Assembly: GCA_033964015.1 (NCBI GenBank)
Contig: CM066923.1
Location: 4,078,978-4,142,977, forward strand
Direction of reading: 5' to 3'
Length of the DNA stretch: 64,000 bases
Source of the DNA: Scolanthus callimorphus
Taxonomy: Eukaryota > Cnidaria > Anthozoa > Actiniaria > Edwardsiidae
The notes below the pieces were generated by a model, which ran no database searches, had not been told where the DNA came from, and worked only from the letters and a program-made list of their open reading frames with translations. This document shows, piece after piece, positions 24,101-28,861 of this stretch; the stretch's first letter is position 1, and each line of letters begins with the position of its first letter. The translations under genes and the position numbers were made by a program.

Positions 24101-27100
24101 CCAGAAGACGAATTCCTCACATCATGAAACCCTCCCAGACGAGAGGTGCTCAAACCTGACTAAACCGAACGTCACGGTGTCACGCCTGTGTAACGAAATC
24201 CCTTGCCCTGCGCAGTGGATCCCCCTCAACTGGACAGCGGTATGTAATTATCCTTGTCGAGGTATGAAATAAGTTAGTCACCAGAGATGAAAATGCCTAG
24301 TCGCAAATCGCCAAAAACATTTCTTTTCTCGGCCATAATATAAGATCTGGCGAGGAGTTCCACCATGTCACCGCGGTGAAGCAAAAACACAAAAGAAAAT
24401 GAATATAACAGCCGCTGAAAGGAGCCCGTTACATTTCGTGACAGCAGTTTAGCTACTAAAAGATTTTGAAACCTGTTCTCTAGTTTTACAATCAAACATT
24501 AATATTTCAATGGCGGCTGAACCTTTACAATTCCTCAAATTTTCCCACAGAAAAATAAATGGAAAGTAGTCTATAGATCTTCACTTTCGTTACCAAGAGG
24601 GATTACCAAGAGTTTCCATATTTACTATGTACGCCCGAATCACAGTCAGAAAAGTGTCTATTTTTAGAACTAGGATGCCCGCGAAAATTCGTCATCAACA
24701 GGGTTCCCACTTTCTCGCCACGCGAACAGTTGTGAGATCCAGCCTAAAATTAAATCGCAGATCAATGGAAAAAACCGTTAAAATCGCAAGATAAGGTAGG
24801 ATGTTCTCTATTTTGTTGTGTATTGGGTATTCGAGCATTCGAGCCTGAGCATTCGAATACTTTCGCGAGCGAAACTCAAATCTAAAAATAGACACTTTTC
24901 TGACTGTGATGTGGACTAATACAGTAGGGAAAGATTCTAACTCTTGTTAATCCACTCTTGTCGTTACTTAGAAAATGTTTGTCACGGGCTTCCTGTATCG
25001 CACGCAGGCGCGCTTAAAATGGCGGGAAAATTTCAGCCAATCAAAAACATTTGCCCAATAGACGCTAAGGATTCTTTAATATTTTCTCGTTATTTACAGT
25101 GCAGTACCACGTGTTCGACTGGCGTCGCCAATCGACAACTAGAGTGCCGAAGGGTGGAGGCCACGGGGGAAATGTCTGACCTGCTCTCTCCCATCATGTG
25201 TGATCACGCTGTTAAACTTACAACCATACAACCATGTAACCAGGATATGCCTTGTACTCGTGAGTTGAATTTCATCATTTACAGTCCCTGTATGACAAGG
25301 CTCTGTTTGCGGCATATCATATCGATTCCAGCTATGATTAGCCTGCTCTCAGGCGTTGCAGATTGAGCTGAAAAAGCGCGCACTGCATGCCGGTAGTTGC
25401 GCGCCATTTTAGCTGGAATGATTTATTCTGACACTAACTGCATTTTATCTCTTTTTTCAAAACAAGCTCCTCCACAGACCGAGATAGCTTGCTTCAAGGC
25501 TAACCCTAACCCCTTGTCAAAAGTCCTCGCTGACTTCAGCAGCGAGATTGACTGGTCAAACACCGCCGCCGTAGCAAAGAAATGCAACCAGTTGGCTCAT
25601 GACAAGGGTTATAAATACTTCGCATTGGGAAATAACGGGATCTGCTATTCCGGTCCGGACACGAAGACCAAATACTACCAGAACGGGCCGGCACAATCCA
25701 GTACTGACTGCTATGGTGGCGTTGGCAAGTCGGGTTATATATTTGCATATACTGTAGGTGAGTGAAGTGAAGTGAGCTTATACAGCTGTTTCAAAAAACG
25801 TTGTCGGAATCCGTAAGCGCCAAGACCGCAAAGTTGTCTGGGTAGGAGGTCTTCAATCGGCTCACTGCTTGAGTACGACGCTAATGAACTACTCGAGACA
25901 TTACTAGCTTGAAACAAAGGATCTCTTTAGTAGAATTTAGCACTCAGATCAGCGAGGTATCATCAAAATAGGATAGTTTGTTTCTACCCATACTGCCTTT
26001 CGGTCTGGGCGCGTTGGCTTGAGCGCTCACAAGACCGAAACCTTTAATGAAATAGCTGTATACTGCGTTGCCGAGTCGTGAATGGGGGTCCTGTTGACTT
26101 CAACTACGGGGCGTGCGACAAGGCATTCGCCAAGAGGTGGTAGAAATTCGTTCAGCTTTTGAAGGTTTATATGTAAACATGTTGCTTTTAGGTAAACAAA
26201 GGAGTGTTACAGTAACAGCAACAACGTTACAATAGTAACAACAACGAACAAGTTACACACGAATTATTACAAATAACAACATAGTAATATAATAATTTAC
26301 TATATCCATTTTGAAATCACGCGCGCGTCCAGCAGCATTTTTTTCTCAAATAGCTCGGATATAATAAATGCCAAATCGCGCTTGTTCGGATTTTGAACTC
26401 TCGCGTATAATTTTGATTGACGGAAGCCAAAACGCAGTTTGGTGTTCGGAAATGTCAAGTGGGAGTTCGCAGAATTACAAAAATCGCAGTAATACCACTC
26501 CCCTGTTTTGTTTTGTTTTATTTCAGTGGCTCTTCCTCCAAAGTCTAACCTTGGTTGTTTTGGAGACTCCTATCCCTCGCGCGCTCTTCCTGATCTCTAC
26601 GCCAACATGCGCGACCAGATCAACTGGTTAAACTTAAACTTGACCATCTCACAATGCGCGCACATAGCACGCGACAAGGGCTACTCATACTTTGGTGTGC
26701 AGTTCTACGGGGAATGCTGGTCAGATGAAGACTCCGAAGCGTCGGCGAATTATGACAAGTACGGGCAAGCGAATAACTGTAACTGGGGAGTTGGCGCGAC
26801 CTGGTCCAATATGGTGTATAAATTCATCACGGTGAGTATCGCAGACAGAATGTAGAATAGCCTGCTGCGTAGCAAGCGTTTCCGTGATTCAGACATAGAA
26901 GCTCGGGCGAGAGTTACGCGGCCAAACTCTCGCCCTTTCTCTGCTCTAAAACTCCACGGAAATTATTGCTGTAGAAATGATCCCGCGCAGGGTTCTGGGT
27001 AGAGATATAAGTTTAGTAGATTTAGGAGTCCATTACTAGGAGTGACGATCTTTTACATTAGGACTGTCCGCTAACGCTAGTATTTGTGCTTTGTCAAAAT

Positions 27101-27829
27101 GAGCAGGAGGACCTTTCACATTAGGACTCTCCGCTAACGCTATAGTATTTGTGCTATTTTTAGCATCTTATATGCAGGAGTCCATTACTAGGAGTGATGA
27201 TCTTACACATTAGGTCTGTCCACCAACACTGTCAATTACCACTGTATCCATTGCTACGCGACCTCAAAATTCACGGTTGCGATTGGCGATTCTCAGCAAA
27301 GGAATTGTAATGTCAATTTTCTTGAGTCAGAAAGTTCATAATTCTAGGACAGAAAGCCAAAGGATAGCTTACAATTATTTTAATTGATTTTACAATTAAT
27401 GTCGACCCACCGAAGTAGCCGAATCCAACGTTTTAGTTTTGATTGACGGCTAAAAATCGCCAATCGCCCATCGCAACAGTGAATTTTGAGGTCGCGTAGC
27501 AATGCATACAGTGGTAAATTGTACTAACGAGTACAAGTGCGTAGCGCTTGATGTATACAAGGATTACAAGAGTTGCCCCTGATGAAGAGGCAGTAGCCTC
27601 GAAACGTCGGAAATAGCAGTATTATTTTTAGTATTTATTAATCTTTATTTGTAATCCTTGTCCACCAGCGCTGTATATTATTGACAATTTTTCCTTGACA
27701 AGTATCCTTGATGCTAGCTTTGAAAAAATAAAATTTGTCACACACAAACACAAAAATAGATTTGCCGCTTGAATAAACTATAAATGCTTACGTTTAAAAC
27801 ATCTTCTGTTATATTCTTCGCAGACCTGA
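2850..27829 (+). CDS. ADAMTS-family secreted metalloprotease with C-terminal WSC-like domains (whole gene, spliced)
   Basis: Twenty-three phase-consistent coding exons, plus a short terminal exon, give about 1,130 residues. Visible order: M12B propeptide (1-200), reprolysin catalytic domain (about 200-370) with HELGHNLGVSHD and Met-turn YVMSGT, disintegrin-like/Cys region, TSP1 repeat 1, Cys-rich region, spacer (about 630-730), TSP1 repeats 2-4 (about 740-930), then two WSC-like domains of about 95 residues. By family knowledge such enzymes are secreted zinc proteases of extracellular matrix; the zinc ligands and Glu are intact, so activity is expected. The TSP1 and WSC-like tail probably binds matrix or glycans (inference). 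No signal peptide was found, so the first exon is missing. Single-base losses are needed to explain frames in exons 9 and 14 and the donor of exon 11. Either these are sequence errors or the copy is decaying. Which ADAMTS subgroup it belongs to is not resolvable here. Confidence 0.9.
3921..4071 (+). CDS. ADAMTS exon 2: propeptide end with cysteine-switch candidate
   Basis: Acceptor TACTTGCAG, donor GTATAAGT. It starts in phase 0 with AGLIQTSDESFYLHPVP and ends with HIVYKKST and SCDVE. This matches the G-x-I...F-x-I-x-P...H-V-x-Y-K pattern of ADAMTS prodomains. The lone Cys in SCDV may be the cysteine switch. Confidence 0.88.
4167..4310. mobile_element. short TTAA-flanked MITE
   Basis: Ends GAGCCCGTGTCAGCC (left) and GGCTGACACAGGCTC (right) are inverted copies, with TTAA at 4167-4170 and 4307-4310. 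Its interior matches, in opposite orientation, the right half of the larger element at 4335-5383, so it is a deletion derivative of the same family. TTAA duplication is typical of piggyBac-type elements. Confidence 0.75.
4335..5383. mobile_element. TTAA-flanked MITE interrupted by a second element
   Basis: Left end AGCCTGTGTCAGCC near 4341 and right end GGCTGACACAGGTTC near 5365-5379, with TTAA at 4335-4338 and 5380-5383. The element is split at 4363/5184 by the element below. No ORF. Confidence 0.72.
4364..5183. mobile_element. hAT-like non-autonomous element nested in the MITE
   Basis: Begins CAGGGCCCGTGGTTTGATGCG and ends with its exact inverse, about 20 bp of terminal inverted repeat. 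Flanks ATTTTG and ACTTTG look like a slightly diverged target duplication. The interior has repeated CGCATAAT motifs near both ends. The uninterrupted target can be read in the 4167-4310 copy, which supports nesting. Assignment to hAT rests only on the CAGGG start. Confidence 0.65.
5507..6038. mobile_element. piggyBac-like MITE with 23-bp TIRs and TTAA duplication
   Basis: A perfect 23-bp inverted repeat beginning ACACGGAGTTCCGGTATAAA bounds 5511-6034. TTAA flanks it on both sides (5507-5510, 6035-6038). No coding capacity. Confidence 0.85.
6042..6300. mobile_element. Tc1/mariner-like MITE with long TIRs
   Basis: Arms of about 58 bp (6042-6100 and 6241-6300) are near-perfect inverse copies starting TACAGCCGATTG, with TA at each end as the probable target duplication. 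No ORF. Confidence 0.78.
6531..6714. repeat. fold-back repeat
   Basis: CCTCGGCTTGGGCGTAATGT at 6531 recurs inverted, ending at 6713. The arms are about 57 bp with a loop of about 70 bp. Probably the core of another MITE; its outer borders are not clear. Confidence 0.7.
7080..7240 (+). CDS. ADAMTS exon 3: start of the metalloprotease domain
   Basis: Acceptor CCTTGTCAG, donor GTGAGT. Phase 1 in, phase 0 out; the split codon joins correctly to exon 2. Encodes YLELGIATDEVVQGIHG and VDYILTVANI, the first strand and helix of reprolysin domains. A KR pair just before the domain may be the proprotein convertase site. Confidence 0.9.
7451..9775 (+). pseudogene. LINE ORF2: endonuclease and reverse transcriptase (frame 1)
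   Basis: The frame starts at a GTG and is open upstream to about 7430, so the start is artificial and the first part of the endonuclease is missing. Visible endonuclease signatures are GDFNAT (about residue 50), RRLDYILAD (about 130) and the SDH catalytic histidine (about 155). Reverse transcriptase blocks follow from about residue 440: NYRGLSIIATISKVLS, SQFGFRGNRST, FIDLKAAYDWIPR, GCRQGALESPP and the catalytic LLYADDQ. The frame ends at a stop about 30 residues after the thumb region because of a one-base shift near 9735-9745. Confidence 0.9.
9745..10170 (+). pseudogene. LINE ORF2 C-terminal region (shifted frame)
   Basis: Continues the previous reading frame after a one-base loss: VQAWELSEEELRKVEVVWHGFLRKMVRGG is followed by ITGTLPIRDF and LKYLAHVCRLSND, which are typical C-terminal LINE segments after the thumb. 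It ends at a stop 40 bp before the ATG-repeat tail. The break means this copy is not competent as written. Confidence 0.82.
10533..10619 (+). CDS. ADAMTS exon 4: metalloprotease domain
   Basis: Acceptor TCTCCTTACAG, donor GTAGAT; 29 codons, phase 0 both sides. Encodes VSGIFQDASIGAKKITVVV and IFILT, the conserved helix and central strand of reprolysins (VAxxYxDxSIGxxINIVVVRLI in relatives). Confidence 0.9.
10892..10914. repeat. poly-G tract
   Basis: An uninterrupted run of about 23 G within ADAMTS intron 4. Length is unreliable in any sequencing technology. Confidence 0.9.
11156..11306. repeat. fold-back element, arms about 55 bp
   Basis: AGGACTCCATGC...GGATGATTCC at 11161-11204 is repeated inverted at 11253-11299. 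The loop is GC-rich. Likely MITE-derived. Confidence 0.8.
11401..11700. repeat. nested inverted repeats
   Basis: One hairpin joins 11401-11448 with 11464-11511 (core TGTGCTATGAT...AATAGACCAT). A second, AGTATAAACCAAACTAGTGG-like, joins 11513-11533 with 11672-11695, so two palindromic elements abut. Confidence 0.7.
11778..11908 (+). CDS. ADAMTS exon 5: metalloprotease domain
   Basis: Acceptor TTTCTTCCAG, donor GTAAAG. Phase 0 in, phase 2 out. Encodes LNIAANEGNGAKLSAITSWA and FDALVFNA, the helix and strand before the zinc-binding helix. Confidence 0.9.
12142..12155 (+). CDS. ADAMTS exon 6: 14-nt microexon
   Basis: Only 14 nt between acceptor TTTGTTCCAG and donor GTAAGA. It completes the Arg codon of exon 5, adds GASG and leaves one base for exon 7. 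Without it exons 5 and 7 do not join in frame, and the short linker before GLA...MC is expected in this family. Too short for any ORF caller. Confidence 0.82.
12436..12690. mobile_element. TTAA-flanked MITE, copy 1 of a two-copy family
   Basis: Terminal inverted repeat AGGGGCTCTCGCAC and GTGCGAGAGCCCCT bounds 12440-12686, with TTAA at both flanks. A diverged second copy lies at about 23728-23972, in another intron of the same gene. Confidence 0.85.
12691..14282 (+). other. ADAMTS intron 6, remainder
   Basis: About 1.6 kb with no exon or named element that I can support; AT-rich single-copy-looking sequence. Confidence 0.5.
14283..14388 (+). CDS. ADAMTS exon 7: zinc-binding helix
   Basis: Acceptor TTTTTTCCAG, donor GTAAGT. 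Phase 1 in, phase 2 out. Encodes GLAQKSAMC and VTIAHELGH, the first two zinc histidines and the catalytic Glu; the third His lies in exon 8. Confidence 0.95.
14456..14616. repeat. near-perfect 160-bp palindrome
   Basis: Arms of about 77 bp are centred on TGATCA at 14531-14536 with only a few mismatches. As RNA it would form a long hairpin inside ADAMTS intron 7. Confidence 0.9.
15040..15115 (-). repeat. tRNA-derived (SINE-like) fragment
   Basis: On the minus strand TAGTCTAGTGGTTAGAG matches a tRNA A box. About 35 nt on, GGATCAAATC resembles a B box. The acceptor and anticodon stems do not pair, so it is not a functional tRNA gene. Confidence 0.35.
15513..15644 (+). CDS. ADAMTS exon 8: third zinc ligand and Met-turn
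   Basis: Acceptor preceded by TTTTTTCCGATTTAG, donor GTAAGC. Phase 2 in and out. Completes HELGHNLGVSHD and encodes TYVMSGT (Met-turn) and WSKCSARSFQTFL, the last helix of the catalytic domain. Confidence 0.94.
15651..15750. repeat. inverted repeat
   Basis: AAAGCCGACACC at 15660 recurs inverted as GGTGTCGGCTTT near 15731-15742, with complementary flanks. Small fold-back in ADAMTS intron 8. Confidence 0.65.
15979..16134 (+). CDS. ADAMTS exon 9: disintegrin-like region, contains a one-base frame break
   Basis: Acceptor TACATTTCAG, donor GTGATG. First part reads GPGASCLYDQPP in the frame delivered by exon 8. From 16060 onward GQIYNGDAQCSMMY is in another frame. Family members read CLxDxP...LPGxxYxxxxQC without a break. 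One base is missing near 16058-16062 (CCGG, expected CCGGG), and the phase of exon 10 agrees with one base being lost. Confidence 0.85.
16671..16766 (+). CDS. ADAMTS exon 10: disintegrin-like/Cys region
   Basis: Acceptor of 13 T then CAG, donor GTAAGT; 32 codons, phase 0. Encodes TQCSSLYC and DGTRCGP, the family signature CSxLWC...DGTxCGxxxWC continued in exon 11. Confidence 0.93.
17318..17459 (+). CDS. ADAMTS exon 11: end of disintegrin-like region and TSP1 repeat 1; damaged donor
   Basis: Acceptor GATATAG. Begins WCIRGECV, then NGGWTAWSSTYGPCSDNCGGG, the start of the central TSP1. The expected donor AAG/GTAAGA reads AAG/TAAGAA here. Using the only GT available (17460) shifts the frame by one against exon 12, whereas a lost G restores both donor and frame. 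Confidence 0.87.
17902..17968 (+). CDS. ADAMTS exon 12: TSP1 repeat 1, second half
   Basis: Acceptor CCCTTGTACAG, donor GTACCG. Reads PQNGGDDCEGPSKGHWRICN, a standard TSP1 C-terminal half, when two bases are supplied by exon 11. Confidence 0.88.
18352..18433 (+). CDS. ADAMTS exon 13: Cys-rich region
   Basis: Acceptor TGTGAATTATAG, donor GTAAGC. Phase 0 in, phase 1 out. Encodes DCPAGSQSFRDKQCKKYGSQ, matching the CPxGxxSFRxxQCxxY segment that follows the first TSP1. Confidence 0.9.
18847..18970 (+). CDS. ADAMTS exon 14: Cys-rich region, one-base frame break
   Basis: Acceptor TTCACTCCAG, donor GTGAGT. Starts DDLCALVCKKEGYVYFFGKV and DGTRCSP, then the expected DVCIKSQC appears in the next frame. 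A missing C in the CCCCC run at about 18926-18930 explains it. Entry and exit phases (1 and 0) agree with a length one base short. Confidence 0.87.
18884..19150 (+). repeat. tandem duplication of the exon 14 end with its splice donor
   Basis: A 108-bp segment covering the last part of exon 14, the donor and early intron is repeated at about 19000-19100, with a third, decayed copy to 19150. Two intact GTGAGT donors result, at 18971 and 19079. Confidence 0.9.
19230..19353 (+). CDS. ADAMTS exon 15: Cys-rich to spacer junction
   Basis: Acceptor ACATAATTTCAG, donor GTAAGT. Phase 0 in, phase 1 out. Encodes SVGCDRNLES and DRCGTCNGNGNGC, the strongly conserved VGCDxxLxS...DxCGVCxGDxxxC block before the spacer. 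Confidence 0.94.
19481..20690. repeat. 407-bp repeat in three tandem copies
   Basis: Copies start at 19481, 19888 and 20295. Each holds a large fold-back around GGAATCAGGCGAGGCC and two adjacent short palindromes, CAAGAATCAGCTAGCTGATTC and CAAGAATCAGCATGCTGATTC-like. The first two copies are almost identical; the third is more diverged. Confidence 0.92.
20727..20783. repeat. hairpin
   Basis: GAATCCTATGATATCTC at 20727 recurs inverted ending at about 20781, with a loop of about 20 bp. Confidence 0.8.
20970..21059 (+). CDS. ADAMTS exon 16: spacer
   Basis: Acceptor CTTCTCTAG, donor GTAAGA. Phase 1 in and out. Encodes DTMNVLPVGASKIIAQ and AKTYNLL, the spacer pattern V-x-x-I-P-x-G-A-x-x-I. Confidence 0.9.
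21316..21473 (+). CDS. ADAMTS exon 17: spacer
   Basis: Acceptor TACTTCACTGTAG, donor GTACAC. Phase 1 in, phase 0 out. Encodes YYAGSTIRYEHE and ITIDGPITAELKLQ, matching the AGTxFxYxR...E-x-L-x-A-x-GPTxExLxLxx segment. Confidence 0.92.
21490..22455. repeat. cluster of four MITE copies in alternating orientation
   Basis: Related segments lie at about 21505-21725 (+), 21840-22110 (-), 22100-22325 (+) and 22321-22450 (-). All share GAGCTC...GGAGGCTCTGGTGACAGC-like ends and a GCATGCGTCA core. They lie head to head in ADAMTS intron 17 and would form large fold-backs. Confidence 0.75.
22669..22810. repeat. palindrome centred on GACTTCGTC
   Basis: ACCATTATCCTGC...GCCGACGAGGGA at 22674-22747 pairs with the following TCCCTCGTCGGC...GCAGGATAATGGT. 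The left arm carries an extra 27-bp tandem copy of ATTTTGCAGAATATTGTCTTA. Confidence 0.85.
22856..22997 (+). CDS. ADAMTS exon 18: end of spacer and TSP1 repeat 2
   Basis: Acceptor GCGCTTTAG, donor GTAAGT. Phase 0 in, phase 1 out. Encodes VYVYEPNHGVEIQYFKP, a two-site NGSS/NTT glycosylation stretch and WKYASWSSCSASCAGG, a TSP1 start. Confidence 0.92.
23210..23291 (-). repeat. tRNA-like fragment
   Basis: The minus strand reads TAAGCTCAGGTGGTAGAGTG (A-box-like), then GGTACGAAC (B-box-like), but lacks room for an anticodon arm. Probably SINE- or tRNA-derived debris. Confidence 0.3.
23341..23467 (+). CDS. ADAMTS exon 19: TSP1 repeat 2, second half
   Basis: Acceptor CATACTAG, donor GTAAGT. Phase 1 in, phase 2 out. 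Encodes RRTRWVYCVRSDDNTFASHS and MQEKCNEVPC, closing the second TSP1. Confidence 0.92.
23728..23972. mobile_element. MITE, second copy of the 12.44-kb family
   Basis: About 245 bp aligning over its whole length to 12440-12686, including TTCTCGCACGCTTAAT and GATTGCGATTTGAGCTATTTTC. The right terminus is altered (GCGAGAGCGTGCC), so this copy is older. Confidence 0.85.
24026..24239 (+). CDS. ADAMTS exon 20: TSP1 repeat 3 and start of repeat 4
   Basis: Acceptor AAATTAAG, donor GTATGT. Phase 2 in, phase 0 out. Encodes WHVTKWQECSKTCGKGSQ, LCNEIPCP and then WIPLNWTA, which begins the fourth TSP1. Confidence 0.92.
24639..24910. mobile_element. MITE with 30-bp perfect TIRs
   Basis: ATCACAGTCAGAAAAGTGTC and the next 10 bases recur exactly inverted at 24881-24910. 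No ORF. Lies in ADAMTS intron 20. Confidence 0.82.
25100..25259 (+). CDS. ADAMTS exon 21: TSP1 repeat 4
   Basis: Acceptor GTTATTTACAG, donor GTGAGT. Phase 0 in, phase 1 out. Encodes CSTTCSTGVANRQLECRR and CNQDMPC, completing the last TSP1. Confidence 0.92.
25467..25757 (+). CDS. ADAMTS exon 22: WSC-like domain 1
   Basis: Acceptor AAAACAAG, donor GTGAGT. Phase 1 in and out. Encodes ACFKANPNPLSKVLADFS, CNQLAHDKGYKYFALGNNG, a CYSG motif and GYIFAYTV. The C-x-x-x-A-x-x-x-GYxYF...G-x-C pattern resembles WSC carbohydrate-binding domains with fewer cysteines. Confidence 0.82.
26527..26831 (+). CDS. ADAMTS exon 23: WSC-like domain 2
   Basis: Acceptor TTTTATTTCAG, donor GTGAGT. Phase 1 in, phase 0 out. 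Encodes LGCFGDSYPSRALPDL, CAHIARDKGYSYFGVQFYG and ECW, closer to canonical WSC than domain 1. If the donor were ignored the frame would stop at 26855 after seven more codons; the strong GTGAGT and the exon below favour splicing. Confidence 0.87.
27024..27232. repeat. short direct repeats
   Basis: GGAGTCCATTACTAGGAGTGA occurs at about 27027 and 27177, and ACATTAGGACT(C/G)TCCGCTAACGCT-type blocks at about 27056 and 27118, with a third at 27206. Lies in the last ADAMTS intron. Confidence 0.75.
27237..27516. mobile_element. Tc1/mariner-like MITE, copy 1
   Basis: TACCACTGTAT...TGCTACGCGACCTCAAAATTCAC recurs inverted at the right end, with TA at each side. A second copy lies at 37901-38172. No ORF. 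Confidence 0.85.
27558..27664. repeat. small inverted-repeat element
   Basis: ACAAGGATTACAA at 27559 recurs inverted at about 27649-27661. Between them is the CTGATGAAG...GCCTCGAAACGTCGGAAAT motif common in dispersed marine-invertebrate repeats. Confidence 0.6.
27824..27829 (+). CDS. ADAMTS terminal exon: one residue and stop
   Basis: Acceptor TATTCTTCGCAG, then ACC TGA in phase 0, matching the exit of exon 23. The rest of the exon would be 3' UTR of about 130 nt to the poly(A) signal. Inferred from splice signals and phase only. Confidence 0.6.
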   Translation, partial: T

Positions 27830-27937
27830 GTGCAACTGGCTCAAGAGAGACGTGCGCAAGGCAATAAGCTCGAACAAGGTCTTTGATGTACCAGCCAATA
27901 TAGCACGCCATCAAAGACATGTAAAAAATATTGAGGG

Positions 27938-27943
27938 AATAAA
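27938..27943 (+). terminator. ADAMTS poly(A) signal
   Basis: AATAAA about 110 nt after the proposed stop, on the ADAMTS strand and before the convergent ferritin gene. Confidence 0.55.
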
Positions 27944-27960
27944 GTGCTAGTCTAGATAAC

Positions 27961-28535
27961 GTGGAAAACCCGTGGGATGTAGAAGTTATGCGATATGTAT
28001 CACCCGGCGTAACCTCAGAAAAATAGAAAATATTCGCTAGCAGGCCACGACTGGACGGAAGAGCCTATATAGCAACCCTTGAATTTCCTCATTGACTTTC
28101 TTTTTACCCCCGAAATTCCACAGTGTCATGTGCGGAATTTCGGCAGAACTCAGGAAATTCTTCGGGTGTCGGTTCAAATTTCCGCACGGGATGTACAGAG
28201 CAATGTTTAGACATTTGAAGTTACTCGATGGGGACTGATGCGTTTCTTTTGGAACAGCCCATTATTCAGTCTTCAAGAAATTTTGGTTGAATTTCCCATC
28301 CTTTTCAGGCGGCCTTAGAACAAAACAACACTACTTTTAGAGCGTATCGACGACAAACTGGGTACGCCATTACCCGCCATAATAATAATTGCACGCAAGA
28401 ATAAACGCGGATAATTGCACGCAAGAATAAACGCGGGTTACCTGTGGCAATACGCGCTGTTCCTATGGAAGGCCTCCACCTCGTTCGCTAAGGCCCCCTT
28501 TACATCAAAAAACTGTCTCAACTAGGATCATGTTG
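27961..28535. other. intergenic gap between convergent genes
   Basis: No exon or clear element on either strand, apart from a possible repeat edge near 28490 (CCCCCTTTACAT). Confidence 0.5.
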
Positions 28536-28549
28536 TTTTTCAATGCTCT

Positions 28550-28555
28550 TTTATT
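28550..28555 (-). terminator. ferritin poly(A) signal
   Basis: AATAAA on the minus strand about 165 nt downstream of the ferritin stop codon. Confidence 0.8.
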
Positions 28556-28720
28556 GACTTCATCAAATCCTAATACAAACAAAATGCTACTGAAAACAAC
28601 TAACGGGAAAAAACTATTAGTTAAAAACTAAATCACAACAGACTTTATGTCAATCCATGTTCCATGCAGTTGGTACCAATGTCGTTGGATGCGGATCTTT
28701 GGCAATACCGTGACCCCCCT

Positions 28721-28861
28721 CTAGTCATCCAGGGTCAGCTTGTCAAACTGGTATTCGCCGAGACCTGGGCCGACACGCTTCAGGTTGGTCACGTGACCAG
28801 CCAGTTCCTTGATCGCCTCCACTTGCTCGGTCAGATAGTGTGCTTCAATCCAGTCTTGCAT
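28721..28861 (-). CDS. ferritin exon 5 and stop
   Basis: 46 codons and [23 protein letters not shown] to [10 protein letters not shown], with Q137 and the last helix. Acceptor TTACTTGACAG. Confidence 0.96.
   Translation of the reverse strand: MQDWIEAHYLTEQVEAIKELAGHVTNLKRVGPGLGEYQFDKLTLDD

Noticed and set aside
26832..26855. Read-through end of ADAMTS after exon 23
   Set aside because: A strong GTGAGT donor and a phase-matched acceptor at 27824 with a nearby poly(A) signal fit better; kept only as an alternative.
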